NCBI GenBank assembly: GCA_001953115.1 | Contig: LSSL01001336.1 | Coordinates: 41,746 to 78,705 of the forward strand | Direction of reading: 5' to 3' | Length of the DNA: 36,960 nt | From: Smittium mucronatum | Lineage: Eukaryota; Kickxellomycota; Harpellomycetes; Harpellales; Legeriomycetaceae | Shown here: piece after piece, positions 1 through 9,498 of the stretch | How the letters are laid out: the number at the start of each line of letters is the position of its first letter | Position numbering within the stretch: the stretch's first letter is position 1 | Notes under the pieces: model-generated | What the model was told of the DNA's origin: nothing | Seen by the model: only the letters and a program-made list of their open reading frames with translations | The model's database searches: none | Position numbers and translations under genes: made by a program

Positions 1-33
1 CCCCCCCCCCCCCCCCCCCCCCCATTTTTTTTT
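1..33. repeat. Homopolymer edge: run of 23 C, then A and T9
   Basis: The window opens with 23 consecutive C, one A and nine T. Such a C run is out of place in this A+T-rich sequence. It could be a real poly(C) tract, or a read or assembly artefact at a contig end. Confidence 0.8.
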
Positions 34-1380
34 AAAGAGGGAAGATAATAGGATTATAAAAATAGAGGGCTATTTATTTGTGATTCTAATTTAAGCAATG
101 TAATAACAACACATAATATATAAGGTTTTCAAAAGGAAAGAAATGATGGTGCTTTTTTAAGACTTTTGAGGTAAAAATCTGCTAATAGCCAATAATAGAC
201 ACCAATAAATGCAGAATCGTTTTAAATTGATAGATTTTTTATTCCATATCTAGCTATCAGAATATTTTACAATAGTGTTTTATGGAATACTATGAATCAT
301 TTTAAAAATATTTGGCCACATAGTTATAATAAAAGAATCAATTATTTTTACAATTTTCTCTAAAGATGCATCGATGACATTAGATTCATATAAAGCATAT
401 ATGAGATACCTCCCCTCTCTGCAAAGGATTATTTACATTGAGTCTCCTTTATCTGAATTTTTTTTATGAATTAACCTAAGAGAGTATTAATATTTTAAAA
501 ATCAATTTCTAGGTTAAATGTTACAAAGAGTTAAGCTTGAGACCCCCATCTACCATTAACGCGTATAAATAGAATTTATATCTCACATTTTAGGAAAATT
601 TTAGAATTTGTGATTTATATTATGCTTATCCAAGATTTTAAACGTTTTATTTTTATTAATTTTAGAGTTAGGGGGTGAAATAGGGAAATCTTACAATCAA
701 AGTAATGACCACAAAGAAAAAAAGGAAAAAAACCAAGTACCGATATTATTTTTTTTAGACTGGGAAAAGAACTAGTCTATCCGGTAAAAATATATTATTT
801 TAATATCATTGGGTTATTTTGCATAGTATTATATCATCAAAATATATTTCCGCATAAATTCAATTTCTCAAACATAATTTTATTTAATTAAGCATGAGAT
901 TTTGATTTCTGAATTTTCAGTAAATGGAATTGATTTTTCGGTTATAAAAAATTGGTTATTTATATATTTATAACCATTTTAATCAAAGATTATTTCAGTT
1001 TTTAAATTCAAAAATATAAAATAGAGATTTTCTATTTCAATTATTACTCTTGAAATTTTTTTTATCTGAGATCACTATGTATTATTGTTTATTATCTTTT
1101 AAAAGAACCTTCAATGATATGCATTGAATTTTATTATTTTTAAGATATAATCACGATTTACTCCACAGCCCTTAAGATTTGTTTAATCATTAATCTCAGA
1201 GAGTTAGAAGCAATTTATATCAAATCATGTTAATCGTCAGTTATTTATATTTTAAATCTTAATTATAATTATTATAGTTTAAATATTAATCAAATCGATA
1301 AAAAGTATCCTTAAATGTAAAGTAAATTGTAGTGACTTAAGGGCTTAAGTTATACATCATAAAATAACTATTCATACTGA
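34..1380. other. AT-rich stretch without recognisable gene
   Basis: Stops are frequent in all six frames. I see no tRNA-like boxes, long repeat or recognisable peptide. A few slightly GC-richer spots (near 405-445 and 535-565) carry nothing I can name. Confidence 0.5.
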
Positions 1381-1500
1381 AACCCCATCGGTGCTGCTCT
1401 ATTTCGGGCGATGGCTAGTAGAAGCATCTCAGTGAGTCGGAAGCGAAGGAAAAAGATCAATGAAAATTTAGAAAAGAACGAAAATTTTAGCAATCTGTAA
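1381..1500 (+). CDS. Short coding-like patch of high GC, 29 codons from ATG
   Basis: Positions 1381-1450 are near 50% GC in surroundings near 20%. Frame 1 is open from just after a TGA at 1378-1380 to a TAA ending at 1500. The ATG at 1411 would give 29 residues, beginning MASRSISVSRKRRKK, with a strongly basic stretch followed by an acidic and amide-rich tail. A 6-bp inverted repeat (CCATCG 1385-1390, CGATGG 1409-1414) lies just before the ATG. I do not recognise the peptide. It could be a true exon, the end of a decayed gene or a transferred fragment. A GC-rich patch also lacks stops by composition alone, so openness is weak evidence. Confidence 0.15.
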   Translation, partial: NPIGAALFRAMASRSISVSRKRRKKINENLEKNENFSNL

Positions 1501-1674
1501 AATCTGTTAACTAAATTTTTACAAAACTACATACTATGACAACGAAGCAAAGCTTTAGCGGTTATCAGATTTTTATAAAAAATAACCGTAATAAATAAAG
1601 ACGTATTATAAATAGAGTCTAGATTAAATCAATTCTGATAGATGTAGGCATTACACCTTTTCAAATGAAATTTC

Positions 1675-2162
1675 AGAAAAAGTAAAACAAAATAAAGAAC
1701 AAGTGAAAGCAAATCAAAAATAAGTTCAAAATAAGTGAATGAAACTCGGTCTTAATGTATTCAATTAAAAAAAAAGTGAAAGTGGATAAGAATTAGTACG
1801 AGAAATTACGAAAATAGTAAATTCTTATTCTAAAAAAATTGATCAATTTGGTTTAAACTAAATATTGATGAGAATTTAAATTTAAATTTAAAATTTATGT
1901 TTATTTTATAATGAATAAAATGTATCAAATTTTCCGCTTCAAAAATGTGAATATATATTATTAAATAATAAAAATTTGAGAAAAATGATTTTTTTCTAGG
2001 CCAAGAATTACACCTGTAAAAAAAAATAACAATAAGATACAACTTAAGAATTTATAGAATTTATTATTTTATATTTTGCTCTACGAAATCGTTTTGAAAT
2101 TGCGAAATTTAAATTAAAACCCGCTTTCAGCAAAAAAAGGGGGCGGGGAGAAGAAAAAATTT
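1675..2162 (+). repeat. Left terminal inverted repeat
   Basis: It is the reverse complement of 3688-4175. I counted three differences in 488 positions (about 99.4% identity): one near 1841, and two adjacent in the G-rich spot at 2147-2148 (GGGG here, GGAA in the other arm). The outer end reads AGAAAAAGTAAAAC. The inner end carries a run of A followed by GGGGGCGG. The 70-codon open frame across the arm is low-complexity and exists in both copies only because the arm is duplicated. Confidence 0.95.
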
Positions 2163-2236
2163 CCAACTAAATAAAAATTTCTATGTTTACAAATTAGTCT
2201 AGTTTGTGTAATTTTTAATTTTGAAAACATAACTCT

Positions 2237-2253
2237 TATATATATATATATAT
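2237..2253. repeat. (TA)n microsatellite inside the transposon
   Basis: Seventeen bases of perfect TA alternation, a few tens of bases inside the left arm. Confidence 0.85.
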
Positions 2254-2465
2254 GGATTTAAATCCTCTTTAGATTTAACAAAATAGTTTATTACGTTTTA
2301 ATTTTATTTTATAACTGAAAATTAACGTAACCAGAAAATCCCAAATAATAATCTGCAAAATTTTATTTAGAAAATTTGAGTTTTTTAAAAGGAAAAAGAG
2401 TCGAAAAAAAATAGAAAAACGGTTTAAATTGAAAATATATATAATAATTAGCAAAATATCTTACC

Positions 2466-3547
2466 CTATAATTGAACATCATTAGAAAAAAAGAAAGATT
2501 GCACATAACCTATAAACTTTCTGCACATTTCTGGTTTTGCAATTTCAATTGATTTATGTTCGGTCATTCAATATACTACCGTAAACTCACCTTGGGTACA
2601 TTACTGGTTCGGATAAATATCATGGGGTATTTTGATATTTTTTAAAAGCTCTTTTTTTATTTCTGATTTGGCAAAGCCCTATGTTTTTTTTATTGGAATT
2701 AGCAACAGCAAGCATGGGTCTTTTAAGGATATATTAAAAAAATAATATTCTTCAGTTTTGTCCATAATTTACAGATGATATCTTGCGTTATCTGTTAATA
2801 TTACGATTTTGTGTTGTGATATTCCCTTTAATAGGGCTTCCAGATTCAGCTCAATTACACAAAGGTTAAAATTTTATTTTTCATAACTTTTCCTTTTCGT
2901 TTTAAAATTTAATATACCCATAGAAAAAATTTATCCAATGATATTTACACTCAGGAATCTTGTTAAAGATAATTTAAAAATAAAACCTCCACAAAATCTT
3001 GATCTTCTAACGGCTATCCCAACGAATTTATTGAAATTTATTTCATTAATAAAAATAAGAAACTTCCCGTAACAGGAATAATCGATGGTTATATTTACGT
3101 AGTTATAGACTTTTCCTTATTTATTTTAGTTTCAGAATTTTTAGTTCAATATGAATCCCTTTAACAGTAAAAGTTCTAAAAAATACATTTATGCTATTTT
3201 TTTATGCACAAACTTGCAATTTTTACCTCAAAAAAATAAATTTGGAAAATTTCTTGAGGGTGTAAAATGATTTTTCTTCCAGTTTTCGAATTCTAAATTT
3301 CAAGTACACATATTTTAATATACATATATTAGTTCTGAATCTCCATCACTTTTTTGGTTTATGTTTCCCGATTTAATACAATAAAATATGTAAAAATGGC
3401 GATAATATTGGCATAAATAAGACCGTATAATTCATTAAATTTTTAAACAGAATTTCTTACTCCTGATATCACTGAAATTGGGAGTTTCCTATATTTATGA
3501 CTTTGGAATTGTTTATTTAGATTTTCAATAATGTCTTTTAATTCAGT
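2466..3547 (-). pseudogene. Decayed Tc1/mariner (DDE_3-like) transposase
   Basis: Transposases of this family cut and paste the element using three acidic residues. Reading the minus strand, one frame runs from about 3115 to 2466 with seven in-frame stops. It contains FINEINFNKFVGIAVRRSRF, which matches the family's first catalytic block (usually F-I-D-E-x-x-F-N, then G-R-S), with the catalytic Asp changed to Asn (codon 3045-3047). A segment ending in G-I-L follows. The second block, KIVILTDNARYHL, has its Asp at 2790-2792, 85 codons from the first. About 35 codons on comes a corrupted third block (LLLLIPIKKT, then GFAK), in line with the DD34-35E/D spacing. The C-terminal part has PEMCRKFIGYV. 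Upstream pieces in other frames, KGIHIELKILKLK near 3160-3121 and a segment at 3547-3443, look like the helix-turn-helix region. Frameshifts and stops make it inactive. The assignment is from motif memory, not a search. Confidence 0.82.
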
Positions 3548-3687
3548 TTATACTGGGAGTTTTACTTATATTAACAATTTTCTAACGCAAAATAATCTTC
3601 ATTTATAATTTATAATTTATAATGTATAATATCGATTTGAATATTAAAAATTAAAAAGTAAACAAACTTGACTAATTTAAAATGTAT

Positions 3688-4175
3688 AAATTTTTTCTTC
3701 TTTCCGCCCCCTTTTTTTGCTGAAAGCGGGTTTTAATTTAAATTTCGCAATTTCAAAACGATTTCGTAGAGCAAAATATAAAATAATAAATTCTATAAAT
3801 TCTTAAGTTGTATCTTATTGTTATTTTTTTTTACAGGTGTAATTCTTGGCCTAGAAAAAAATCATTTTTCTCAAATTTTTATTATTTAATAATATATATT
3901 CACATTTTTGAAGCGGAAAATTTGATACATTTTATTCATTATAAAATAAACATAAATTTTAAATTTAAATTTAAATTCTCATCAATATTTAGTTTAAACC
4001 AAATTGATTAATTTTTTTAGAATAAGAATTTACTATTTTCGTAATTTCTCGTACTAATTCTTATCCACTTTCACTTTTTTTTTAATTGAATACATTAAGA
4101 CCGAGTTTCATTCACTTATTTTGAACTTATTTTTGATTTGCTTTCACTTGTTCTTTATTTTGTTTTACTTTTTCT
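3688..4175 (-). repeat. Right terminal inverted repeat
   Basis: Inverted partner of 1675-2162. Just outside it the sequence forms a small palindrome: ACTTTTTCTTA ends the arm and TAAGAAAAAGT follows at about 4184-4195. This may be a remnant of a neighbouring copy or a chance hairpin. Confidence 0.95.
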
Positions 4176-4451
4176 TAAATTTAATAAGAAAAAGTATACT
4201 TAAATTCATAAACATCTCAGTGAATTTTTACTTAACTGATTTCAGGCTAAATTCATGTTATCTTATCTCCTTAGAAACAATGGAAACTTAAAAAAAATCA
4301 TGATTGAGTATATCTGGTGGTAGATGTTATTATAACATAAATTAACTATGAAATAAATAGACTAAAAAAGGGATTTATTAGCGCTGAGTATATCGATTTT
4401 TTCTACCCCTTGCACTTTTTTGTCTAGGAAAAATGTTATTGCTAAAATAAT

Positions 4452-4465
4452 TTTAAAATATCGTA
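4452..4465 (+). repeat. Target-site duplication, left copy (14 bp)
   Basis: TTTAAAATATCGTA, identical to 4622-4635. It contains a CG and is long enough that chance is unlikely. It abuts the T14 run (poly(A) on the minus strand). Confidence 0.88.
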
Positions 4466-4621
4466 TTTTTTTTTTTTTTAAAGGGAATTTTATTTATAAT
4501 ATTTAAATACTAGAAAAAAACTAAAATAAAAATACAATAAAAGGAAAAAAATAATCAAATTTCATCACACTCCCATCTGTCGCTCTAGCGGCTCAGTACC
4601 CTTTGGGCATTGGTTCAAGGC
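4466..4621 (-). pseudogene. 5'-truncated processed retrocopy of an mRNA
   Basis: On the minus strand the insert begins abruptly within an open frame, ALNQCPKGTEPLERQMGV, and reaches two adjacent TGA stops (4567-4565 and 4564-4562). About 70 nt of 3' untranslated sequence follow, then AATAAA (4494-4489), nine further bases, and a pure run of 14 A (4479-4466). Exact 14-bp direct repeats flank it. These are the marks of LINE-mediated reverse transcription of a polyadenylated transcript, cut short at the 5' end, so only 18 codons survive. I do not recognise the source protein. It could be a host gene or the 3' end of a LINE. The coding part is near 55% GC, very unlike its surroundings, which suggests the parent is a real, constrained gene. 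Confidence 0.85.
4489..4494 (-). promoter_or_regulatory. Polyadenylation signal AATAAA within the retrocopy
   Basis: AATAAA on the minus strand, nine bases before the A14 run, the usual signal-to-tail distance in animal mRNAs. It shows that the template was a polyadenylated RNA. Confidence 0.75.
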
Positions 4622-4635
4622 TTTAAAATATCGTA
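4622..4635 (+). repeat. Target-site duplication, right copy (14 bp)
   Basis: Second copy of TTTAAAATATCGTA, abutting the truncated 5' end of the retrocopy at 4621. Confidence 0.88.
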
Positions 4636-6084
4636 AAAGTAAGTAAATATTCAAAACTCTTAGCATATTTCACGGATCAGAAAATAAGAAAATCAAAAAT
4701 ATATAGTATTCAGTATTTTTGCAATATTTTTATCAGAGTTTTTTTTTTAAATTAATTGAATTTTTCATAAAATAAACAGCTTGGAGTTTTTAAAGTACCC
4801 TTGAAAAAATATATCGAGGTATGAGGGTTCTAGATCAAGAGATAAGAGATGTGAGATAGGAGATAGTCTTATTTAATTTATTTTCAAAAAATTTCATGAA
4901 AAAATATGGGGTTAAATTACGATTATTTTCGTTTTGCGATTTAATAATTTATTTTTAGAAAATATTTTCTCATTTAAAATTAAGATTTATCCGATTTATT
5001 AAGCTTTTTTTTTATTCGAAAAAATCATGTATATTAAATAATTTGATACGCTGACTTTTAAATCTAAAAAACTTATAATGTTCTTGTGGAAATATTCATG
5101 TTTTTTGGAAATTTAATTTAAAGCTTTTTAAATAATTAAAATCACATTTTTTAAATATCGTTTTTTCATAAAGAGATTAATAGTGTTATCTGCAAATGAA
5201 ATTAAAATTTAAAAATGATCCCAAAAAAAAATTAGGGCTTATATATTTTTCTGAGTTTTTATCAACTGGTGAAATTTTTTTTATATTTTTTCAATTGGGT
5301 ATTTGCTTTTATATCAATTTTATTAATCATTTGACCAATACGTTAATTAAATTTTCAGAATTATTTAAAATACTTTTTATTAAAAAATGAATTTAAAAAA
5401 AGCATCATATTTCAACAACATAGTTTTAAATTCTGAATCACTACTATTTATTCATTAATCATTTTTCAAATATACTTTACACAAAATATGAAATTTTAAA
5501 TGTGTTATGCTAACATCGTGGCTTAAAATAACATAAGATCTACCGGTTATCTTAGAGAATACAAAAAATTTAAAATTAATAAAATCGATGTTTAGGCTTA
5601 GGCTTCACAACAACAAAAATAAACTTAAATATTAATATTATTGAAATTTTCTGTTTAATTTTTTGGTTCAATATTATTATTTCGAAATTAGCAGTGCGTA
5701 GAAATGGATTATAATTTTTCGTTTTTCTAAATTGATTTTTTTAGAGAAATTTAGTGGATATCTATTTATTTCAACAATAAAATAAAGATAATACCCAATA
5801 AATTTTTATTTGATGGTGGATATGGCCATAATTAAAAATTTGTATCATTTCAGCATTCCAAAAATCAGCAAAAATGTTTTTTGCCCTATAATTATCAAGT
5901 TTTTCAAAATAAAGTATATAGGACAAAAAAAAATCTTTCTGTTATTTTTTTATCATATTTTTTGGCTATCATTTTCTAAAATTCAAATAATCTTCAATAT
6001 TTTATTTTTGAGAAAATAATCACTATTAATTTTTAGGCTAATATTTTTTTAATACATTTAATTACAACATTAGTTTCTGCAAAT

Positions 6085-6119
6085 ATTATCAAAAAAAATT
6101 AGTTGGATTTTTTGATAAT
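6085..6119. repeat. Hairpin with a 12-bp perfect stem
   Basis: ATTATCAAAAAA (6085-6096) pairs with TTTTTTGATAAT (6108-6119) across an 11-nt loop. There is no gene beside it for it to terminate, so it may be a remnant of a small inverted-repeat element. Confidence 0.6.
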
Positions 6120-6984
6120 AGCCACTTAAGTGAATGTTAGTGAGTTTATAAACTTTAGTTTTTATCAATTGAATAAATTAAACTTATTTTTTATACTGAT
6201 ACATAACTATAATTAATTTAAAAATTATACCCATTTATTTGTCTTGAGTTAAGTCCACAAAGCATCCAAATCGGGACTGTAAGGCAGAGTTAAAAATTTG
6301 GATCTAGTATAGCTTTTAATTATATGAAATAAGCTACTAAACTATTAAATAATTAATAAAAAATCATAGATTCATTGCGAAACTGCGGAAATCTCTTTTC
6401 AAATTCATAATATTATATTTTAAGATTTAAAAGTCCTTAACCCGGAAATTAGACCTGATTAAAATGCCAAAAATAAATTTTACAGTAGATATAGGATTAA
6501 GAACAAATATAGATATTTTTCATATCACTTAAATGAGGGTTCAAAACAATTTTATTACTTTTTATAGGTTTTATTTATTTATTTGATGTATGAATAAAAA
6601 TCTTAAATAATATTATATAATCATGGTAATATAAAAATGACCCATAGTATATGTAAATTAGATAGCAATGTTTATTGTCTAGATACCAGATTAGGGATTA
6701 AATAATTGATAAATTTTTTTATGCTCTCTCACTATGAATATAAAATCACCTCTAATCATGTTTAGTTTTAGTCTTTTTATACTGGCTGTAGAAATAGCTA
6801 ATACTAATTTTTTTCAATTTTGCATTAATAAAATATTTTTATCTACTTTTTTATTTCGTTTAGGCTAATATATAAGCTGATACAAACTGATTTTTAAATC
6901 AAATCTTACCTTAGACATCTTCTTAATAAATAAATTCTCGTCAATTTTTCAATAATATAGTAATTCTTAAAATCTTTCATCAAT

Positions 6985-7007
6985 CCAAACCAAACCAAAC
7001 CAAACCA
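6985..7007 (+). repeat. CCAAA pentamer microsatellite
   Basis: About four and a half head-to-tail copies of CCAAA. Confidence 0.85.
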
Positions 7008-7086
7008 TATCTTTTTATTTTTTAATTTTTTTTAGATATTCCTTTTATAATTCTCTTTCTTTTTTCTAATATTTTTTCGTAACATT

Positions 7087-7101
7087 GATAGATAGATAGA
7101 T
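7087..7101 (+). repeat. GATA microsatellite
   Basis: Nearly four copies of GATA. Confidence 0.8.
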
Positions 7102-7393
7102 CATATCTTCATTATTTTTTGGACCACTAGAGAGCCTAAGCTCACTGAATTTTAAAACCATGAATGGGGATAAATAATCTGCAATTTGAATTGAAAATAT
7201 GACTGCAAAAGCTATTAAATGAATATTTTCTTCAAGTTTTGTATCCGATTAATTTATAAATTCTAAAAAAATATATTTAATATTTTTAATAAATTTTCCA
7301 GCCAAAAATTGTTTCAAGATGATTTGGTAATTGATATGTTAGTTATATGTATATGTTTTTTGCGTATAGAAACCAATGTGATAAATATGAAAG

Positions 7394-7585
7394 ATGTACA
7401 TTTTTCGAAAAAGGAAAATTTCAGGGAAACCATTTAACAATATAATATCCTTTAATAGTATAAAAAAAGAGGTTTCTCATGTCAAATCTTTTACCGAGAC
7501 TACTACCAGCCAGATTTTCAAAAAATGTGTAAAATATAGTGTATGTTTATTATTATTAATTATTTCAAGAAATATATTAAAATGA
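7394..7585 (+). CDS. Unassigned open frame, 63 codons
   Basis: It starts at ATG and ends at TGA. The predicted peptide has a basic N-terminus (MYIFRKRKISGKPF), a polar Ser/Thr/Lys-rich middle (about residues 20-46) and a hydrophobic stretch near residues 47-58 (YSVCLLLLII), so it could be a small tail-anchored protein. The amino-acid mix is more varied than in most frames here. I do not recognise it and see no promoter, splice or repeat context. Roughly ten frames of this length are expected by chance in a window of this composition. Confidence 0.12.
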   Translation: MYIFRKRKISGKPFNNIISFNSIKKEVSHVKSFTETTTSQIFKKCVKYSVCLLLLIISRNILK

Positions 7586-8853
7586 TATATCGAGTGATTT
7601 CGAATAGATTTTTCGTGATTATGGGTTGAATTTCACATCATTTAGCTACTGTTCTATTTTTGATAATTTTGAATTTATGAAAATTTCTTATATAAAAAGG
7701 TATATTCATAGCAATCTTTTTCAAAAAGCAACTAATTCAAATTTTATTAAGGTTTACGGTGGCAAAAATGATCGATAAATTTTATTTTTTGGTAATTGTG
7801 AGGGAATGTTATTATTAAGAATTTATGAAAAATGATTTGTAATTTTTTCCCAGGTCATAGTGATACGGATCGTTTTTATCAAAATAATAATTTTTTAGTT
7901 AATCCAATTTTGGCTTATTTTTTTCGATTTTACTATTTAGTTTTATAATTACAATTTAAGAATTTTTTTTTTTCAACTTTTAACATTTTTTTCCACCAGA
8001 AATTCGAATTAGTATCTTTTTACAATATTATTTTGATTTATTTTTTATTTTCTAAATTCATATAACTTTTCTGAAAATTTCTACACTAGCAATATTCAAA
8101 ATGCATTCAATTTTTTTCTATTTGATTTTTATCTATTTTAATTGTGATATATCACGTTTTGTGTTATTTTGTATTAGTGAAAATTTAAACTCTATTTAAT
8201 TATATTCAGTATGATTTTTACCATCTTTGAAAACATTGGATAAAGCGATTTCACATTATTTTTAATTATTTTTAATTATTTTTACTTTTTTTAAAATGTA
8301 TTCTTATGCTTAAATTTTTTATTTCAAACTTTTATTTTGAGGTGAAAATATTAATTTGATAACAAAAAAACAAGAGCTTGATTGTCTTTATAAAATTTTG
8401 TTGTGCTAAAGTGTAAGAAATGATAAAAATTTGAGAGCCCTGTATATTAATTCCAATTATTACATATTTGTAGCACCATTTTTTGACTTTTAAGTAATAG
8501 TTTTCCTAAATACTAATGCTACTGGTCTAATTTTAACACAGATTTCTTTTGAATAATGCTGCTGGAGTTCCAATTTTTGGGGTATCAGTGTGTATTTTCG
8601 ATATCCTCCATTATCTTACTATACAGTATAGTTATATTTTAATCAGTCAACCAAATATAATTTTACTCAATTATATGTGGTCTGCACTTATTAACCATTT
8701 CTTAATGTTTATTTTTTAAAATATCTTAATAATTCAAAATTTTAAACAAATACGAAATAATAATGGTTTTAGAATGTAGGAAAAAGACAAAAATCCATTG
8801 TAAAAAAATTATTTTTCAAAATAAACCCATATATATATAATAAAAAACAAGGA
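7586..8853. other. T-rich stretch with one short minus-strand coding-like patch
   Basis: The plus strand is strongly T-rich. On the minus strand, about 8640-8520, a frame reads SKIMEDIENTH, a TGA, then YPKNWNSSSIIQKKSVLKLD before a TAG. It is protein-like but unrecognised. A good acceptor-like sequence, a T run and CCCAG, lies at 7840-7853 on the plus strand. Confidence 0.35.
8255..8284 (+). repeat. 10-bp tandem repeat AATTATTTTT, about 3 copies
   Basis: Three consecutive near-perfect copies of AATTATTTTT, the last degrading into T-rich sequence. Confidence 0.75.
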
Positions 8854-8994
8854 ATGTACTCGAGAAGACTACCAATACAATATTTCATCCCTACTCCGAG
8901 TCAAAAAGATACCCTTGAAGACAGAGTAATTCAACATTTCCTTACTTCTGGGGTTAAAATTACACAGTTTCAATCAATATTATTTTTGTTTTGA
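8854..8994 (+). CDS. Coding-like patch, 46 codons, unassigned
   Basis: It starts at ATG and ends at TGA. The first 33 codons are clearly richer in GC than the flanks and give a natural-looking, charged and proline-containing peptide (MYSRRLPIQYFIPTPSQKDT, then LEDRVIQHFLTSG). The last dozen codons drift back to local composition, as if the coding exon ended near residue 33, where TCTGGG is followed by GTTAAA, a weak splice donor. I do not recognise a family. It could be a first exon, a relic, or chance in a GC-richer island. Confidence 0.22.
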   Translation: MYSRRLPIQYFIPTPSQKDTLEDRVIQHFLTSGVKITQFQSILFLF

Positions 8995-9354
8995 AAAGAA
9001 ATTATTTTTGTGATTTGGTTGTGACAAATTAATTCATTTAAAAATAGCTATTAAAGCAGAGATGAAGTCGCTTTAAATCTAGTCATATGAATCTACATAA
9101 TAAAAACATTTCATTAAATATTCTGAATGTTTTTCAGACTTTTAACGAAAAAAAATTAGACTTATTATTTTTACCTTTACTGAAATTTATTAAACCATAA
9201 TTTGAAATATTGGCGATAAAATGACTTAATTTTTTTATTTGATTTATATCTTTATTATAAAGCAGAATCAGAATTTTATTCAATTTTTTTAATTTATATC
9301 TTATAATTTAGAGTAAATAAGTATAAAATTTTCCATTTCGACTCTTTTCCCTGA

Positions 9355-9498
9355 TTATGTTGATTCTCTCAGAGCTTGATAATTAGTCTTCTGGAAATTT
9401 GAGGACGAGTTATAAATTCTTCGAGGAAAGGAAATAAACTTTTGGATACATTCAAGCGTTTTACTCACCAATTCTTCAATTAATTCGGATATTTTCGT
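9355..9498 (-). CDS. Coding-like minus-strand segment, about 47 codons without ATG
   Basis: The frame is open between a TAA at its 5' side and a TAA at 9357-9355. It reads TKISELIEELVSKTLECIQK and continues with a Ser/Asn/Gln-rich tail. The composition is varied for this sequence. The minus strand also shows a consensus splice donor, TTG then GTGAGTAAA (near 9471-9464), inside the frame, so the reading might be exon followed by intron rather than a continuous peptide. It is unrecognised. It is one of four coding-like minus-strand patches between 8.5 and 11.7 kb. Confidence 0.15.
   Translation of the reverse strand, partial: TKISELIEELVSKTLECIQKFISFPRRIYNSSSNFQKTNYQALREST

Larger units (their letters stand above)
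1675..4175 (-). mobile_element. Tc1/mariner-superfamily element with 488-bp terminal inverted repeats
   Basis: Two inverted arms, 1675-2162 and 3688-4175, match without gaps: paired coordinates sum to 5850 throughout. They enclose 1525 bp. The interior carries, on the minus strand, a broken transposase of the Tc1/mariner/IS630 type, and this assigns the superfamily. Members normally duplicate TA on insertion. The right flank is TA (4176-4177) and the left flank is TC (1673-1674), so a TA duplication with one substitution is possible but unproven. A chance AAATTT repeat (1668-1673, 4177-4182) also flanks the element. Arms of this length are unusual for the superfamily, which mostly has short ones. 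The near-identical arms around a dead enzyme suggest recent mobilisation in trans or arm-to-arm conversion. Confidence 0.8.
4636..7393. other. AT-rich stretch: small palindromes and microsatellites only
   Basis: No gene is recognisable. Open frames at 5196-5390 and 5810-6019 are low-complexity Phe/Ile/Lys/Asn strings of the kind this base composition produces. A perfect 14-bp palindrome lies at 4957-4970 (AGAAAATATTTTCT). A short minus-strand patch near 6240-6300 reads like protein for about 20 codons, but I cannot name it. Confidence 0.5.

Noticed and set aside
1830..2042. 70-codon minus-strand frame, repeated as a 67-codon plus-strand frame at 3808-4011
   Set aside because: Both copies exist only because they lie in the two arms of the inverted repeat. 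The peptide is low-complexity (repeated Phe-Lys) and no other support exists.
2466..3115. Reassigned stop codons (TAA/TAG as Gln) to explain stops in the transposase
   Set aside because: Stops of all three kinds occur, one replaces a position where the family has a small residue, a catalytic Asp is also lost, and frames shift upstream. Decay explains all of this more simply.
2938..3165. Protein-like plus-strand frames inside the transposon (MIFTLRNLVKDNLKIKPPQN; NGYPNEFIEIYFINKNKKLP)
   Set aside because: They are antisense to the recognisable transposase, whose catalytic blocks lie on the minus strand over the same bases. Their protein-like look reflects the complementary codons.
5196..6019. 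Open frames at 5196-5390 and 5810-6019
   Set aside because: Low-complexity Phe/Ile/Lys/Asn strings without motif, of a length expected by chance.
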